Assembly: GCA_016806645.1 (NCBI GenBank)
Contig: JACSYO010001640.1
Span: forward strand, 3,174,501-3,238,500
Length of the DNA stretch: 64,000 nt
Direction: 5' to 3'
From: Ophiodon elongatus
Taxonomy: Eukaryota > Chordata > Actinopteri > Perciformes > Hexagrammidae
The translations under genes and the position numbers were made by a program. This document shows positions 23,001 to 33,500 of the stretch, one piece after another; position 1 is the first letter of the stretch, and the number at the start of each line of letters is the position of its first letter. A model generated the notes under the pieces. That model made no database searches. It was not told where the DNA came from and was given only the letters and a program-made list of their open reading frames with translations.

Positions 23001-23820
23001 ATGCTGAGCTACTGGTCAGCGGACAAACCTGAGAAAATAGACAGACAATGTAGCTTACAGCACATACAACAGAGGCTGTCTTTGACCCACCAGGCAATAT
23101 ATAAAATACATTAACCTACAACCTCAAAAGACCCTCGCCAGAGCACAAATCCAGCTATTGAGGTAAAAAAAAATTTAAAAAAATAACTCAGGTACAAAGA
23201 AGAATACAGAATATGAATTTTGTTTCCTTGTACTTTTATCCAGGGGTGTCAGAGACAGCATAACGTTACGGGAAGTCAAGAAGAACGAAGGGCAACGCAG
23301 TCAGCATCATTTAAGACTCGTTTAGACGCGTTTATACCCCTGAAATACAAAATAACAAAGCGCTCTGCTCGAGTAAAATGATTAAATACACCACACGTTA
23401 AGATTAATGTGGAAGACAAGGAAAATAAACCAAAACGAGCTCACGGCCAGCGTGTGGACGACATTTATTTGATGGCACTGTGGAGCTTGTAGTTTTACAG
23501 ATTCGTAACAGACACTGTCGCGCTTGGCTTCAGCTCGTTTCCAGGACTACAACTACCAGAGACACAAACGAACTGCATTCTGGGACGTGTAGGCGTGTGG
23601 AGCGTGGATGTAACCGTCACTTCCCTGTCCTCCTCGGACCTGATGCAACACTTAATACAATTGCCTCGCCACATTGAAACGCTCACAACTGCTAAACAAC
23701 AAGTAGTGGACGGAAACGACCCCGAGTGAAGAGTCGAGGACGGTTAACGTGCGGTGGAAGAAAAGAATAAGCTCACTTTTTGCTGAGTTTCTCTCCGTCC
23801 GACTCAGTCACGTCAGCCAT
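17034..23820 (-). CDS. kars1: lysyl-tRNA synthetase, cytosolic isoform
   Basis: Coding exons (minus): 23777-23820, 22420-22555, 22155-22320, 21960-22053, 21312-21498, 20441-20566, 20217-20336, 19861-20023, 19091-19264, 18789-18874, 18616-18701, 18407-18533, 18133-18276 and 17034-17105. They total 1725 nt, or 574 aa, without a break. It is a class II synthetase that charges tRNA-Lys with ATP. The order is a lysine-rich N-terminal tRNA-binding helix (about 15-45), an OB-fold anticodon domain, then the catalytic core. Motif 1 is near GFLEIETPMMN (about 248-259), motif 2 at FRNEGIDLTHNPEFTTCEF (about 308-326) and motif 3 at GWGMGIDRLTMF (about 532-543). In mammals this form sits in the multi-synthetase complex. 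The cytosolic ATG has a strong context (AACATGG). The donors of exons 10 (AAG|GTGCTC) and 12 (ATG|GTGTGT) are weak. The other isoform is listed separately. Confidence 0.97.
17194..17220. repeat. (GT)n microsatellite in kars1 intron 13
   Basis: This is a pure GT repeat of about 13 units, roughly 90 bases upstream (transcript direction) of the last kars1 exon. Confidence 0.95.
17515..17860. mobile_element. degenerate interspersed repeat in kars1 intron 13
   Basis: The stretch has words such as 'tatactacactgtatac', 'catgctggcttgca', 'gcgcagaggattgtgggtcag' and 'agtatggtagtatgg' that recall a teleost non-autonomous DNA transposon family. The short open reading stretch on its minus strand does not resemble a known protein. 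Family assignment is from memory and its boundaries are approximate. Confidence 0.5.
22817..22870 (-). repeat. inverted repeat (hairpin) covering the 5' splice site of the mitochondrial kars1 exon
   Basis: The arms are 22817-22836 and 22851-22870, 20 bp each with one mismatch (14 bp perfect, mismatch, 5 bp) around a 14-nt loop. In the pre-mRNA one arm contains the last exon bases and the donor (GACAAAAG|GUUGGU). The other arm, just downstream in the intron, is its complement. The structure would pair the whole U1 binding site. Confidence 0.9.
22863..23028 (-). CDS. kars1: kars1 alternative exon encoding the mitochondrial presequence
   Basis: This alternative exon lies inside kars1 intron 1. 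Its acceptor TTTTCTCAG is at 23029-23037, its ATG at 23000-23002 (A at -3), and its donor AAAAG|GTTGGT uses bases 22857-22862. It encodes 46 codons plus two bases. The start MLCLVRAARQQLCQAFGVRG has spaced arginines and no acidic residue, as in a mitochondrial targeting peptide. The two leftover bases AG join T of exon 22420-22555 to give Ser, restoring the frame (GDK-SELKRRMK) and giving a 606-aa protein. Mammalian KARS1 makes its mitochondrial form the same way, by including an extra exon between the first and common exons; the protein sequences differ, as presequences do. A donor six codon positions earlier (GAG|GTGACA) would break the frame. The donor lies inside a hairpin (see repeat 22817-22870). 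Confidence 0.85.
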
Positions 23821-23869
23821 GTTGTCGCTGCTGCGCTCGGAAAGATCAAATGACGCGCACGCGCTGCAA

Positions 23870-25470
23870 AAACGCGAGAACTTGATGGTGCGTTTGGTAG
23901 ACTGTCGGACATCAGGAAACGGGAAAGTGTACTTCAATGAAATAGTGGAGCATTAGAGGTTTTAATTTATTGTGTGTGTGTACTGTTTGTCCAGATGGTA
24001 GCAGGATAAATACTCTGGCTATTTGTTTTTACAACTACAACAAAGTGCTGGTCAACAGGTAATTTTGACCTGAAGAAGTGCTTATTAAATATTAGGGTTA
24101 GTAACAGCTTCAAATTCAGCATACAATTTGTCTTTATTTTAAACAGACACTCGTTAAAACTCACAATTATTAGACTTCAGATCATTTTTAAGCTTTTAAT
24201 TTATTTAAAATCTGAATCAAATCTCAAATGGGTTTTCACAATCACACTTGAAGATGTAATGCTACTCATTTAGTTTAACTCAAGAAAAAAAATTGAATGC
24301 CTGAATATAACAAGTGTTTCTTTAAATCAATTAATAAATTCCCTTTCTACATTACATTTATTTAGCTGAACATTTTATCCAAATCGACTTACAATAAGTG
24401 CATTCAACCATGAACGTACAACCCCAACAGTGCCACGATCTCACCAGTACATCAACTTAATTAATGCTGATCTACTTCAAGTGGCACACATGCCACGAGA
24501 TAATAAAAGGTGTTGAAAGATTAATTTTTCTATGGTTCAAGGTGCAGTCTGAACCGATCAGTTTTCAACCTGTGACGGAAGATGTGTAGATTTTCTGCTG
24601 TCCTGATGTCAGTGGGGAGTTCGTTCCATAATTAAATAAGAGTCGGGACTCAGTCGAGCGGCAGCCTGGCCCCTTTCTACATAAAGCCTAATTCTAGACT
24701 GATTTATTCTTTATTCTTTGATTGTGACTTACTTTTGTAAAGACCTACAATTCAACTGTGATGACACTTCTTTTGTACGATAACTCATCAGGTGGGCAAT
24801 CAATGTGGTTATTAAGGCCTCAACCAGTTTAAATGTGTAAGTCCCAACCTCAAATCCAACATAAACAGTAAGGTTTCTTAACTCTAAAGATATAAAAACA
24901 GGCCACTTTACTTACTCTTCTGTCCAATTTTACACAGTTACACTTTACAACTCATATCAAACAATTACGGCTAACATTTAAGTAATTTACTGTAAGTGTA
25001 AAAACTAAAGTCTGGATCAAATCTCAAATGGGTTTTCAAAAACACATGAAAATGCAATTTTTCTCATTTGGTTAAGCATAATAAATAAATGATGCCTGAA
25101 TAAGAGAAGTGTTAAACAGGACACATACTGTAGCTTACAGTAAACTGTATATGTGAATGATAGCAGGATGAAGGAGCCAGACGTGATGTTCCCATGCAGC
25201 TGTGGCATAACTGTCATCTTTTGGTTTCCAACTTGAAGTTGATCCTTTTTTAATAAAGTCAAAGCCAGGTTTAGGTGTTATATTTTCCTGTGTGGTATAA
25301 AACAACAGCTATTTCCTGTATATTGTATATTCATGTCTGATTGCAATCATTAAAATATGATAATTAAAATAAAACATAAATCCCAAGCTTTCTCATTATT
25401 TATGTGAAGCATAGCACAGTCTGTGGGAGGAGGGAACATTTCTCAACAACCAAACATTTTATAGTAAAAC
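23870..25470. other. intergenic between kars1 5' end and nfat5 3' end
   Basis: The kars1 promoter and untranslated first exon should lie just right of 23820, in the less AT-rich 23.7-23.9 kb part. The rest is AT-rich and holds one interspersed repeat (24347-24680). No exon or RNA gene was recognised. In humans a divergent gene (TERF2IP) shares the KARS1 promoter; I see no such gene here. Confidence 0.5.
24347..24680. mobile_element. fragment of a dispersed teleost repeat
   Basis: It begins 'acatttatttagctgaacattttatcc', continues 'cgacttacaataagtgcattcaacc' and ends with a 'gacggaagatgtgtaga...tttctgctgtcctgatgtca' block. I recognise both blocks as parts of one abundant percomorph repeat. 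The class is unknown to me and the copy is internally shortened. Confidence 0.55.
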
Positions 25471-26532
25471 CATAATTCTATCTTTATTTCCTGTATTACC
25501 TGATAATACAGGGATGACTTCTTTTAAAACATTTTCTGCAAAATGTTCACAGAAAGCCTTTACAAAAGGCAGATTTTGCATGCCTATAGCTTTTTGTGGC
25601 TTTAAAATCAAGAAGAGTCAAAGAGAGAATACTTGGGACAAGGGACACTGACACCGTCAATGACAACGTTTTGCTTTAAGAGTATGCATTAAAAATATAA
25701 AGAGCTGTACACAAGCTGTAAGGAAGTGGGTCAATTTCACAATGTTTGTCGGCTCTTAGAAGACATGACATATAAGCGTGTGCATTTCTGTGAACACTAC
25801 ATGAAAAAAAACAACCAGCCATCCGCCACGTTCAAATGACAACATCTTTAGCTGTCAGAGCAGGTGCTTTGACACGGTATCAACTAAAACTAAAATCACA
25901 TATTTCTGAATCACTGTGTATCCTCATCCCACAGCCACACATTCTTCTGCAGTAGCTTTCACCAAAAACATGAAATAAAAGCTCAAGGGCCTAACATTTA
26001 AAGTATATATGTTTAATATAGATAGCAGCAAGTTTACAGAAATTTAATTGCAAGAGAATTAAAAACATCCCAACAAAAGCCAAATATTAAGAAAGCTTTT
26101 TTTCCCCACCAATGCTGATTATTTGACAGTTGTTCACATAGTTAGGAACAAAATGGCAAGCTTTCCCTCTTGCTATTTCCAGGACCGAATAGGCTGTTTA
26201 CTAGAAGAGTGGTTCACTTATGTTGGGAGTGAAGGACTTTAAAGATGTTACGGAAATGTTGAGTAAGCAAATGGATTTAGGAAAACAATTAAAAAAAGAC
26301 GGTGAAGAAATCAGGGACAAATGTTTTGCAGAATGTATAATTCAGGACAAAACAATTCTAGTATGCATTGACTTTTACTGCGAGAATGACATGACATCCT
26401 GGTAACTCAGAGCCCTGTGAGAAATCTGAAATATTAGGAACCACTGCACCAGTAAACACTAAGCCTGGATCCCCATAAACCCTACAAGCAAGAAGGCAAT
26501 AAAGATGACTGAAAAACAATTAGTGACCCCTT

Positions 26533-26536
<4 letters not shown>

Positions 26537-26615
<79 letters not shown>
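26537..26615. repeat. (CA)n microsatellite, (UG)n in the nfat5 transcript
   Basis: About 39 CA units with one G interruption. If the 3' UTR call is right, the mature nfat5 mRNA carries a long UG tract here. Confidence 0.95.
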
Positions 26616-26617
<2 letters not shown>

Positions 26618-28688
26618 TTGTTGAGAAGAGAAATTTGCATTTTAACTGACGGTTTTTTTCTTAAAATCGGTTTCAGGCAACAATCAAAGCAAAGAAAATA
26701 TTTCAACAAGCAACATAAATAATAGAAAGAACATCTACTTTGGTTTCTCCTTTACGCTGAAAACAGAAGATGCTATTTAGAAAAATATATATTCAAAAAC
26801 TAACAGATCTACATTTACAGTATATTAGCTGCATAGCAGTTTCAGGGAAAATTTGTCTGCATCTACGTTGTATAACATAAATGCAATGGATACTTCAGTA
26901 CAAACAAGTTAGATGCATGACAGAAATTGCACTACACGTTTATCAACCAGAACCACATGTATCTGGTCACTGTTGTCGAGCATTTAAAGTACATTTAAAG
27001 TCTTATGGCTTAAAACATTCTAGTTAATTATCACTGGCAGAACCAGCAAGGTGTTAAACAGGCAGCAATGGCAAAACATCTGCTTGCTACTACATCACCT
27101 CCTCAAGGCACATGTACGATATCTACTCGTGTCTAAAGTGACATTTTAGTGACACCTGTGATGGCAGATCAAATTAAAAGAACGGGTAATGTTAAAATAA
27201 AATCACTTGTTCTATTGCAAGAAACAGAGAAAGTTAGAGTCTGTAGCATCTTAAGGAAATATGAGAACTTTTATCAACAATCCCACTGTTTTCCATACAG
27301 TTAGTAGTGACTGTATAATGAGTCACTCTTTAATATATTTCTGATCTCCAGTTACTTTGTAAATACACAAATGAGGAAACTGTAATTTCAAAAAAGTAAT
27401 TACCTCCACAGTATGTGTATACAAGAACATTCTTAGTGAAACATTTACAGGCAGGCTGCCTAATCACATTCAGTTCTATATTCATAGTAAAAATACTGAA
27501 ATTTGTTGGTCCTGTTTTGAGGAATTAAAACCTGTTTAACCATTTGGACTACAAGGCCAGGGGTCCCATAATAAGCCTTGATAAGTACATTTAGGTGTGC
27601 ATTATTACAAAATCCCAAAAGATAACTGTGGACAGGAATGTACATGTTATTCATAGTCTACAATCTCATTTAAAGGCATCAGCGCCATCTTCCCAAGGTG
27701 CCAGTTACAGTATCAGCTGTTGTTGGGGGGGCCAAATGACATCGCTGTTATCAATACAGAAAATATCTGAACACAACCGATTAAGGAAAACAATTCGGAT
27801 AATAAACAACACACAAATAAATTAGATATGCTTCTCCGAAGAGAGGGACTGGTACTACACAGATTGAAATAATAAAAAAAAGATCTAAACTTTGTAAAAC
27901 AAACAAAAAGAAATAAAATCATAAATACTCAACACTGGAAAATCTTAGTTCTTCTATTTCACAAGTTGAAGAAAGCCGATCACAGATAGCTCTTTTCTCC
28001 AACGTCAGGTTTCCTTCAGGAGTAGGGTCCCTTTAAAAACCACTCAAACTCACATTAGTCAAGTTTACATAATCTCCATGATCGGTTTCTGACTTTAAAG
28101 TGTATAAAATGTAACGTGTGTATGTGTTTCTACCAATCTGTACATAGAAAACAAGGCAGCGACTGAGGCATTAAACGGAGCAGATTCTGTCATCATCAGA
28201 GACCAGCCCCTCGTTCATGCACACACTTACAGTGAAACACAAACATGTGTTTTTTTTGCCAAAACAACACAACAAACAAATGGAAAGACGTGTGGCAGCA
28301 GAACATCGCGCTTAATAAGGAAACCATCGATGTCTATGTTTTTCATCAGAAATAAATGGAAAATAAAAGCTCACGAGCCATAAAACTGGCCTGTCATCAG
28401 GATTCATGCAAAGCAAGATTTGAGTCAAACTTTGGTCCTGAGGCCACTGGCCGACTCCAGACGACTGCATTTACAAGAAAACCTGTAAAACGGGCTCTGT
28501 TCCTGCATGTTAATACCGTAACCTGGATGAGATGTATGATGTACAGTTTGCTTCTCCTCTACATTCACTAAATCCATCACATTAATAAAACTGGTAAAAA
28601 AAGGCTCTTTTCTAGCTGGTTTAAGAATACTATTCCAGTTCATGCGTGCCTGACGCAGAATGATGCCATCAAAATTACACTAAAACAC

Positions 28689-28690
<2 letters not shown>

Positions 28691-28735
<45 letters not shown>
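28691..28735. repeat. (AAT)n microsatellite in the nfat5 3' UTR
   Basis: Fifteen perfect AAT units on the plus strand, (AUU)n in the transcript. AUUAUU runs resemble, but are not, classical AU-rich elements. Confidence 0.95.
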
Positions 28736-30531
28736 CATATACTATATTACAATCTACTCTCTCTACAATAGATGTGTTTGAGTTATATGTCAACTGAAAT
28801 AAGATTATTTGAATAAATTGTCTCGATCCACATTTTTCACTGGTTTTGATGAATAAATAATGTATACGTTTTGGGAATGAATAGTTGAAAGTTGTAACAG
28901 CATGTTTCAAAATGTATCTTCTTCATTGTAAACAATAAGGAAGAGGCGGCTGACCAAAACCCTGACCACCTCTTGTGGGACTGTACTGTACCCTCGATGA
29001 GTGAAGTGGTCACGAAGAACAGCATGGTAAAGAGCTGAACATACATGTAAAATTGAAAAGCCAATATTTGTTTAATTTGTTTCTATTTTTCTATCATATT
29101 TCTACCACCACAATTTCTTAAAAGATCCATCTCTTTGTAAAGTATTAAAAGGAGAATCGGCTCTAGAAAGTAGCAAACTGACACAGTTTGGTTTGGATGA
29201 GTCAGACTAAATGTTAGCCTGAAAGCGTTTGCTTATCTAAATCACAAAGTGCTATCGGCACACCGTGGTGGAGACGGTAAAGTATCTCATACTGAAAGAT
29301 ATATGTTTCACAGCTGGAGGTGACCTTCACCGCAGAGCCACACCGACAACTTCAAATATTCTTTACAGGTATTACTGCACCAAACAGACAAGACAAGACT
29401 AGAGCTAATTTATCCAGGCCTCTTGGAGACAGCAACAAAATGCCACATTACTCTAGTCGTACACCTACTGAACGCAGCTTCTTTCTATCAATCAATAAAA
29501 ACCAAAGTCACTTTGTCGCCTATCGGAGACAGCTTGAGTGAATATATTCATATTATCAGGTGCAAGCTAGCGGCTACAATATTCAAACAATCAGCACCGA
29601 CATATAAGACACTTGTTTGTGACTACACATCCACTTTCTTCTACCTCTCATTTCCCCGCCTCGTCTCAAACCTTCTTTCAATACACTTTCTGCACCGGTG
29701 GGTGAAAATAATTTCAACCCAGCGTCAACTACCTTCCACATCATCGATGTATTCAACCATACATGCCACAGTCTGTCTAAACCTCGCTGCTAAACCGCAC
29801 ACTCCACCTTCCGTGCAACAAAAATACAAAACAAGTATTAAAAGGAACAATATTCATGGAAATCACAAGACACTTTGGAGACTTTAGAAAACGGCACAAG
29901 AACCAAGAGACGCTGCAGATGACATCACTGACAATCCATCTACAGATCCACACTAAACTTCACAAGTTAAATGAATAACAAGACCACTAAGTTACTGTAC
30001 TTCTGGAGGAAAAGTTGAAGAAAAAAAGCACCAAATGGTGTGCTTCTCTAAGTAATGACAATTTGCCTGTTCTCGCCTGGAGTCCATCTAATTCTGCACA
30101 TTTGTTACGATGGGGAGTCAGTCAGTCATGAAGTCAATAAGAGATATTTACTTTTCTCGGCCAGCCCGCTCAACCAACAAATTCCCAAACAAATTCCTAG
30201 TTCACTGTCTGGATATTCATTTGTCCAGTTTGTCCTCAACAATGAGATAACAGATGTCATTCATGCCACTGGAGAATAATCCCGAGAGGAAGCGACTGGC
30301 TAAGCGAGGACAGCAGCACCTTCACTGCTCTTTCCTTCAGTCCTGAAGTAAACCGGATAATGTGTTAGGGCAGACAAATAATAGGAGTTCAGATTTAAGA
30401 ACAGAATGCTCTGTTTGTCTCAGACTTCATGATGCAGGGCTAATTCACAACTATTGTACGGCATGTAGTAGTGTTTTGTCTATTTTTCTACATTTTACAA
30501 TTATTCTACATATAAAAATTAAATGACAAAG

Positions 30532-33500
30532 TTAGTATGAGCGAGTTAAGTTGCTGCCGGACTCCTGCAGGCTGACCAGCAGGTCGTCCATCTTCTCCAT
30601 GTTCTGAGAGACAGTCATGCTGTTCGGCACGGGCCCAGACTGAGACAGGGACTGGCTGAGCAAAGACTGGATGTGTGCGTCACTCTCTCTTTGGTTCTGA
30701 CCAGACTGGCTGATGGCTATAATCTGATCCGACAGCGTGTTTCCAGGAGTATTCATCAGCTGGTCACATTCTGCAGGGAAGGAACAGAATGAGTTTCCAA
30801 AGCTCACACGTTAAAGTGTAAGTTTGTACAGCAAGTTTAATGTTCCAAGAAACACTCACATACTTTCATTTTCAACAAAAATATGAGTACATTTGTTTCA
30901 AGTGCATTGAAATGCAATCAAATTCTTTCAAGATTTAGTATTTAGTCTTAAGTATGCAAAATAATTGCTTTTGTAAATTCAATGCAATGTCAACTTAATT
31001 TTTTTATTTGTTTTATATTTTATACCTCTTTTTATACATTTTATTTAAAAAGTTTGCATGTTTTGACAACTGATAGTGGTTATGGTTATTGTTATTAAGC
31101 AATTAAGCAATTTAGTAATTCATATTTAAGTGGACAATAAAAAAGGGAATACAGTAGCAATTAATTACACATATGATAAATTACTAATCAATAAACTAAT
31201 TTATAAATGGATCAAATTAAATGGTATAGACAAAATAAATCAAATATAATATATATATATATGATCTCCATGGCAACTCATCCACTAAGGAAGGCCACAA
31301 GACGTGGCTGTAAGCTTCAGAGAGTCAATGGATCTAGTGATGAGAATTTTCTTGTCTCAATAAATTCTAGAAATTGTAAACCAATGTTTTTGGAAAAAGG
31401 ATTTTGTTTTTTCAGGTTGCACATAGATTTCCCATTTGGTTCCACGTTTACTTTTTTTCACCATTTGACAACTCTACTATCCTTTATATGAGTGCGAGGA
31501 CCTTGTTATGAAAAAACAATGTCAATTTGATGTCAATAACAAAAGCTCTCATTAGCTATCAGACCATTGAAAAGGTGGTTCATATAATATTTGCCATCTG
31601 CACTTGTTGGCAGTCATTCATACTACAGGATTAAAGGTGTGCACCTGTGCAATCAATTTCTTACCGTTCTGAATCCCAAAAAGGAAGAGGCCAGGTTGTT
31701 GAGGCTGGCTGGGCCGATTGATGCTCCCACTCACAGCCGTCTGAAACAGATTCCCTGGCTGTTGAACAGGGGAGGAGGTGGTGGTTTGGAGGCTTGCCAC
31801 GCCGTTCTGTGAGGCAAACATGGCTGACTGTGCGAGCTCTTGAGTAGCCAGTCCCCCTTGCAGAGAGGCCATGTTAGACTGAGGCATAAAGAGGCCCACA
31901 GGCTGCTCCTGCTGGTTGTTTGAGCCGCTGCCCAGCTGCATCGGCTGTTGCTCCTGAAATATGACTTGCTGTCGTGGATCGGTGGGGTTCCCTAAGGCCA
32001 TGGGCTCAGAGCGATCCTGCTGGTTTACTGTCACCATGCTGGCTTGGGAAAAGAGCAGAGAGGGGTTTGGAGGCTCTTGGGAAACTAAACTGCTGCTGGT
32101 CAGCGGTGGCATCTGGCCCTGGCTGCTGAACAGGAGGCTGGAGGCCTGATCCGGAGTGGACAGGGGGTTGTTGCAGAACAGTAGGCCGGTCTGCTGTTGC
32201 TGCTGCTGAGCTGGAGAAAGTGTGTTTGCAGATGGATGAGGGGAGATGTTCTGAAACAGGGAAGACTGCTGGGCTGGCTGTGTGTGGGGCAGAGGCTGCG
32301 AGGGCTGCTGCTGCTCCATGGGGCTTCTCTGTTGGATGGGGGGGAGCTGGGTTTGAGCCTGAAATACTGATTGTGGTTTAGGGGCAGGCGTTTGTAGAGC
32401 ACTGAGGAAGGCCAGCTGCTGCTGCTGTTGCTGTTGAGCACTACTGGTTGTGAGCTGAGAGGACAGGGATGTCTGAGGGAGGAAAAGTCCAGGGGTTGAG
32501 GGCTGTTGTTCCGGAGACTGTAGTACTGTCATGGTGTTTTGGAAGAGAGCGGCCTGGACCTGCTCCTGAGACGCTTTCTGGAACAACGTTCCCTGTGCAT
32601 CTTGTGTTTCAGCCAAAGAACTGGGATTGTGGAACATGGGTGGTGAAGGGTGTGATGGTGTCTGCTGGAGGAAGTTGGTCTGAATTGAGAGCAGGTCACT
32701 CGCCTGCTGAAAGAGAGCTGCTTGTTGCTGTTGCTGCTGCTGCTGCTGTTGGGCCTGTTGGAAAAGTGTCCCCTGGTTTGGCACCACCCCCTGTGAGGAG
32801 CCCTGCTGCTCTGCGTTCTTGGCCTGAGGGGCGTCCTGAAACATGCCACACTGCATCTGAATCTGTGACTGAAACAGCTGCTGCTGTAAGTTCTCCAAAA
32901 CCTGCTGCTGTTGAAGCTGTTGTTGCTGGATTTGTTGCTGTTGCTGAATTTGCTGTTTTTGGATCTGTTGTTGGTGCTGGATGTGTTGCTGCTGCTGTTT
33001 GGCCATTGAGTTGTCAGACTGAAGTGGTAAGTTACAGAACCCTTTGGCTTTAAGCTGCCTCACTGCCTCCTCGAGCTGGGCTACTTCGTCTGGGGGGAAA
33101 AGAGGCAGTTGTTGCTGTTGCGGTGCGGGTTCTCCACACAGCCTCCCCACCGCTCCAGAGCCGCTGCCGGGCCTGTCCTGCCCGAGGCCCTCTCTGGGCT
33201 CCAGGAGGAACTGCTGTGATCCCTGCTGGAGCAGAGAGTCAGCGGGCACAGAGAAGGAGCTGGTGGCTGCAATGTCCTGCTTCTGAATAGTGCCTAAGGG
33301 CTCTGTGTTGGGAAAAACCGGAGCCTGGCCTTGGTCAGGTTCGCCTGCAGGCTGAGACAGGCTGTTGGAGAATGGTCTGTTTTTATTTAGATGGCCTGCA
33401 GTCATGTCTGAGTTCTGCTGGGCTGGACACAGGTCACCAGTCTGCTGAAAACACAAGGTAAAAGATACAAGATAAAAGATGTGCTTTATTTTGCCTTTAG

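Larger units (their letters stand above)
25470..30531 (-). other. nfat5: nfat5 3' UTR (extent inferred)
   Basis: This is about 5 kb of AT-rich sequence without exons, downstream of the nfat5 stop. A minus-strand AATAAA (TTTATT at 25482-25487) is a candidate end. Human NFAT5 also has a very long 3' UTR. The stretch includes a (TG)n repeat (gene strand) at 26537-26615 and a (TTA)n repeat at 28691-28735. The exact polyadenylation site, and whether other sites are used, cannot be read. Confidence 0.45.

Noticed and set aside
32469..33053. 194-codon plus-strand open frame opposite the nfat5 Q-rich exon
   Set aside because: It is the complement of CAG/CAA-rich coding sequence (Val/Ala-rich shadow), not an independent gene.
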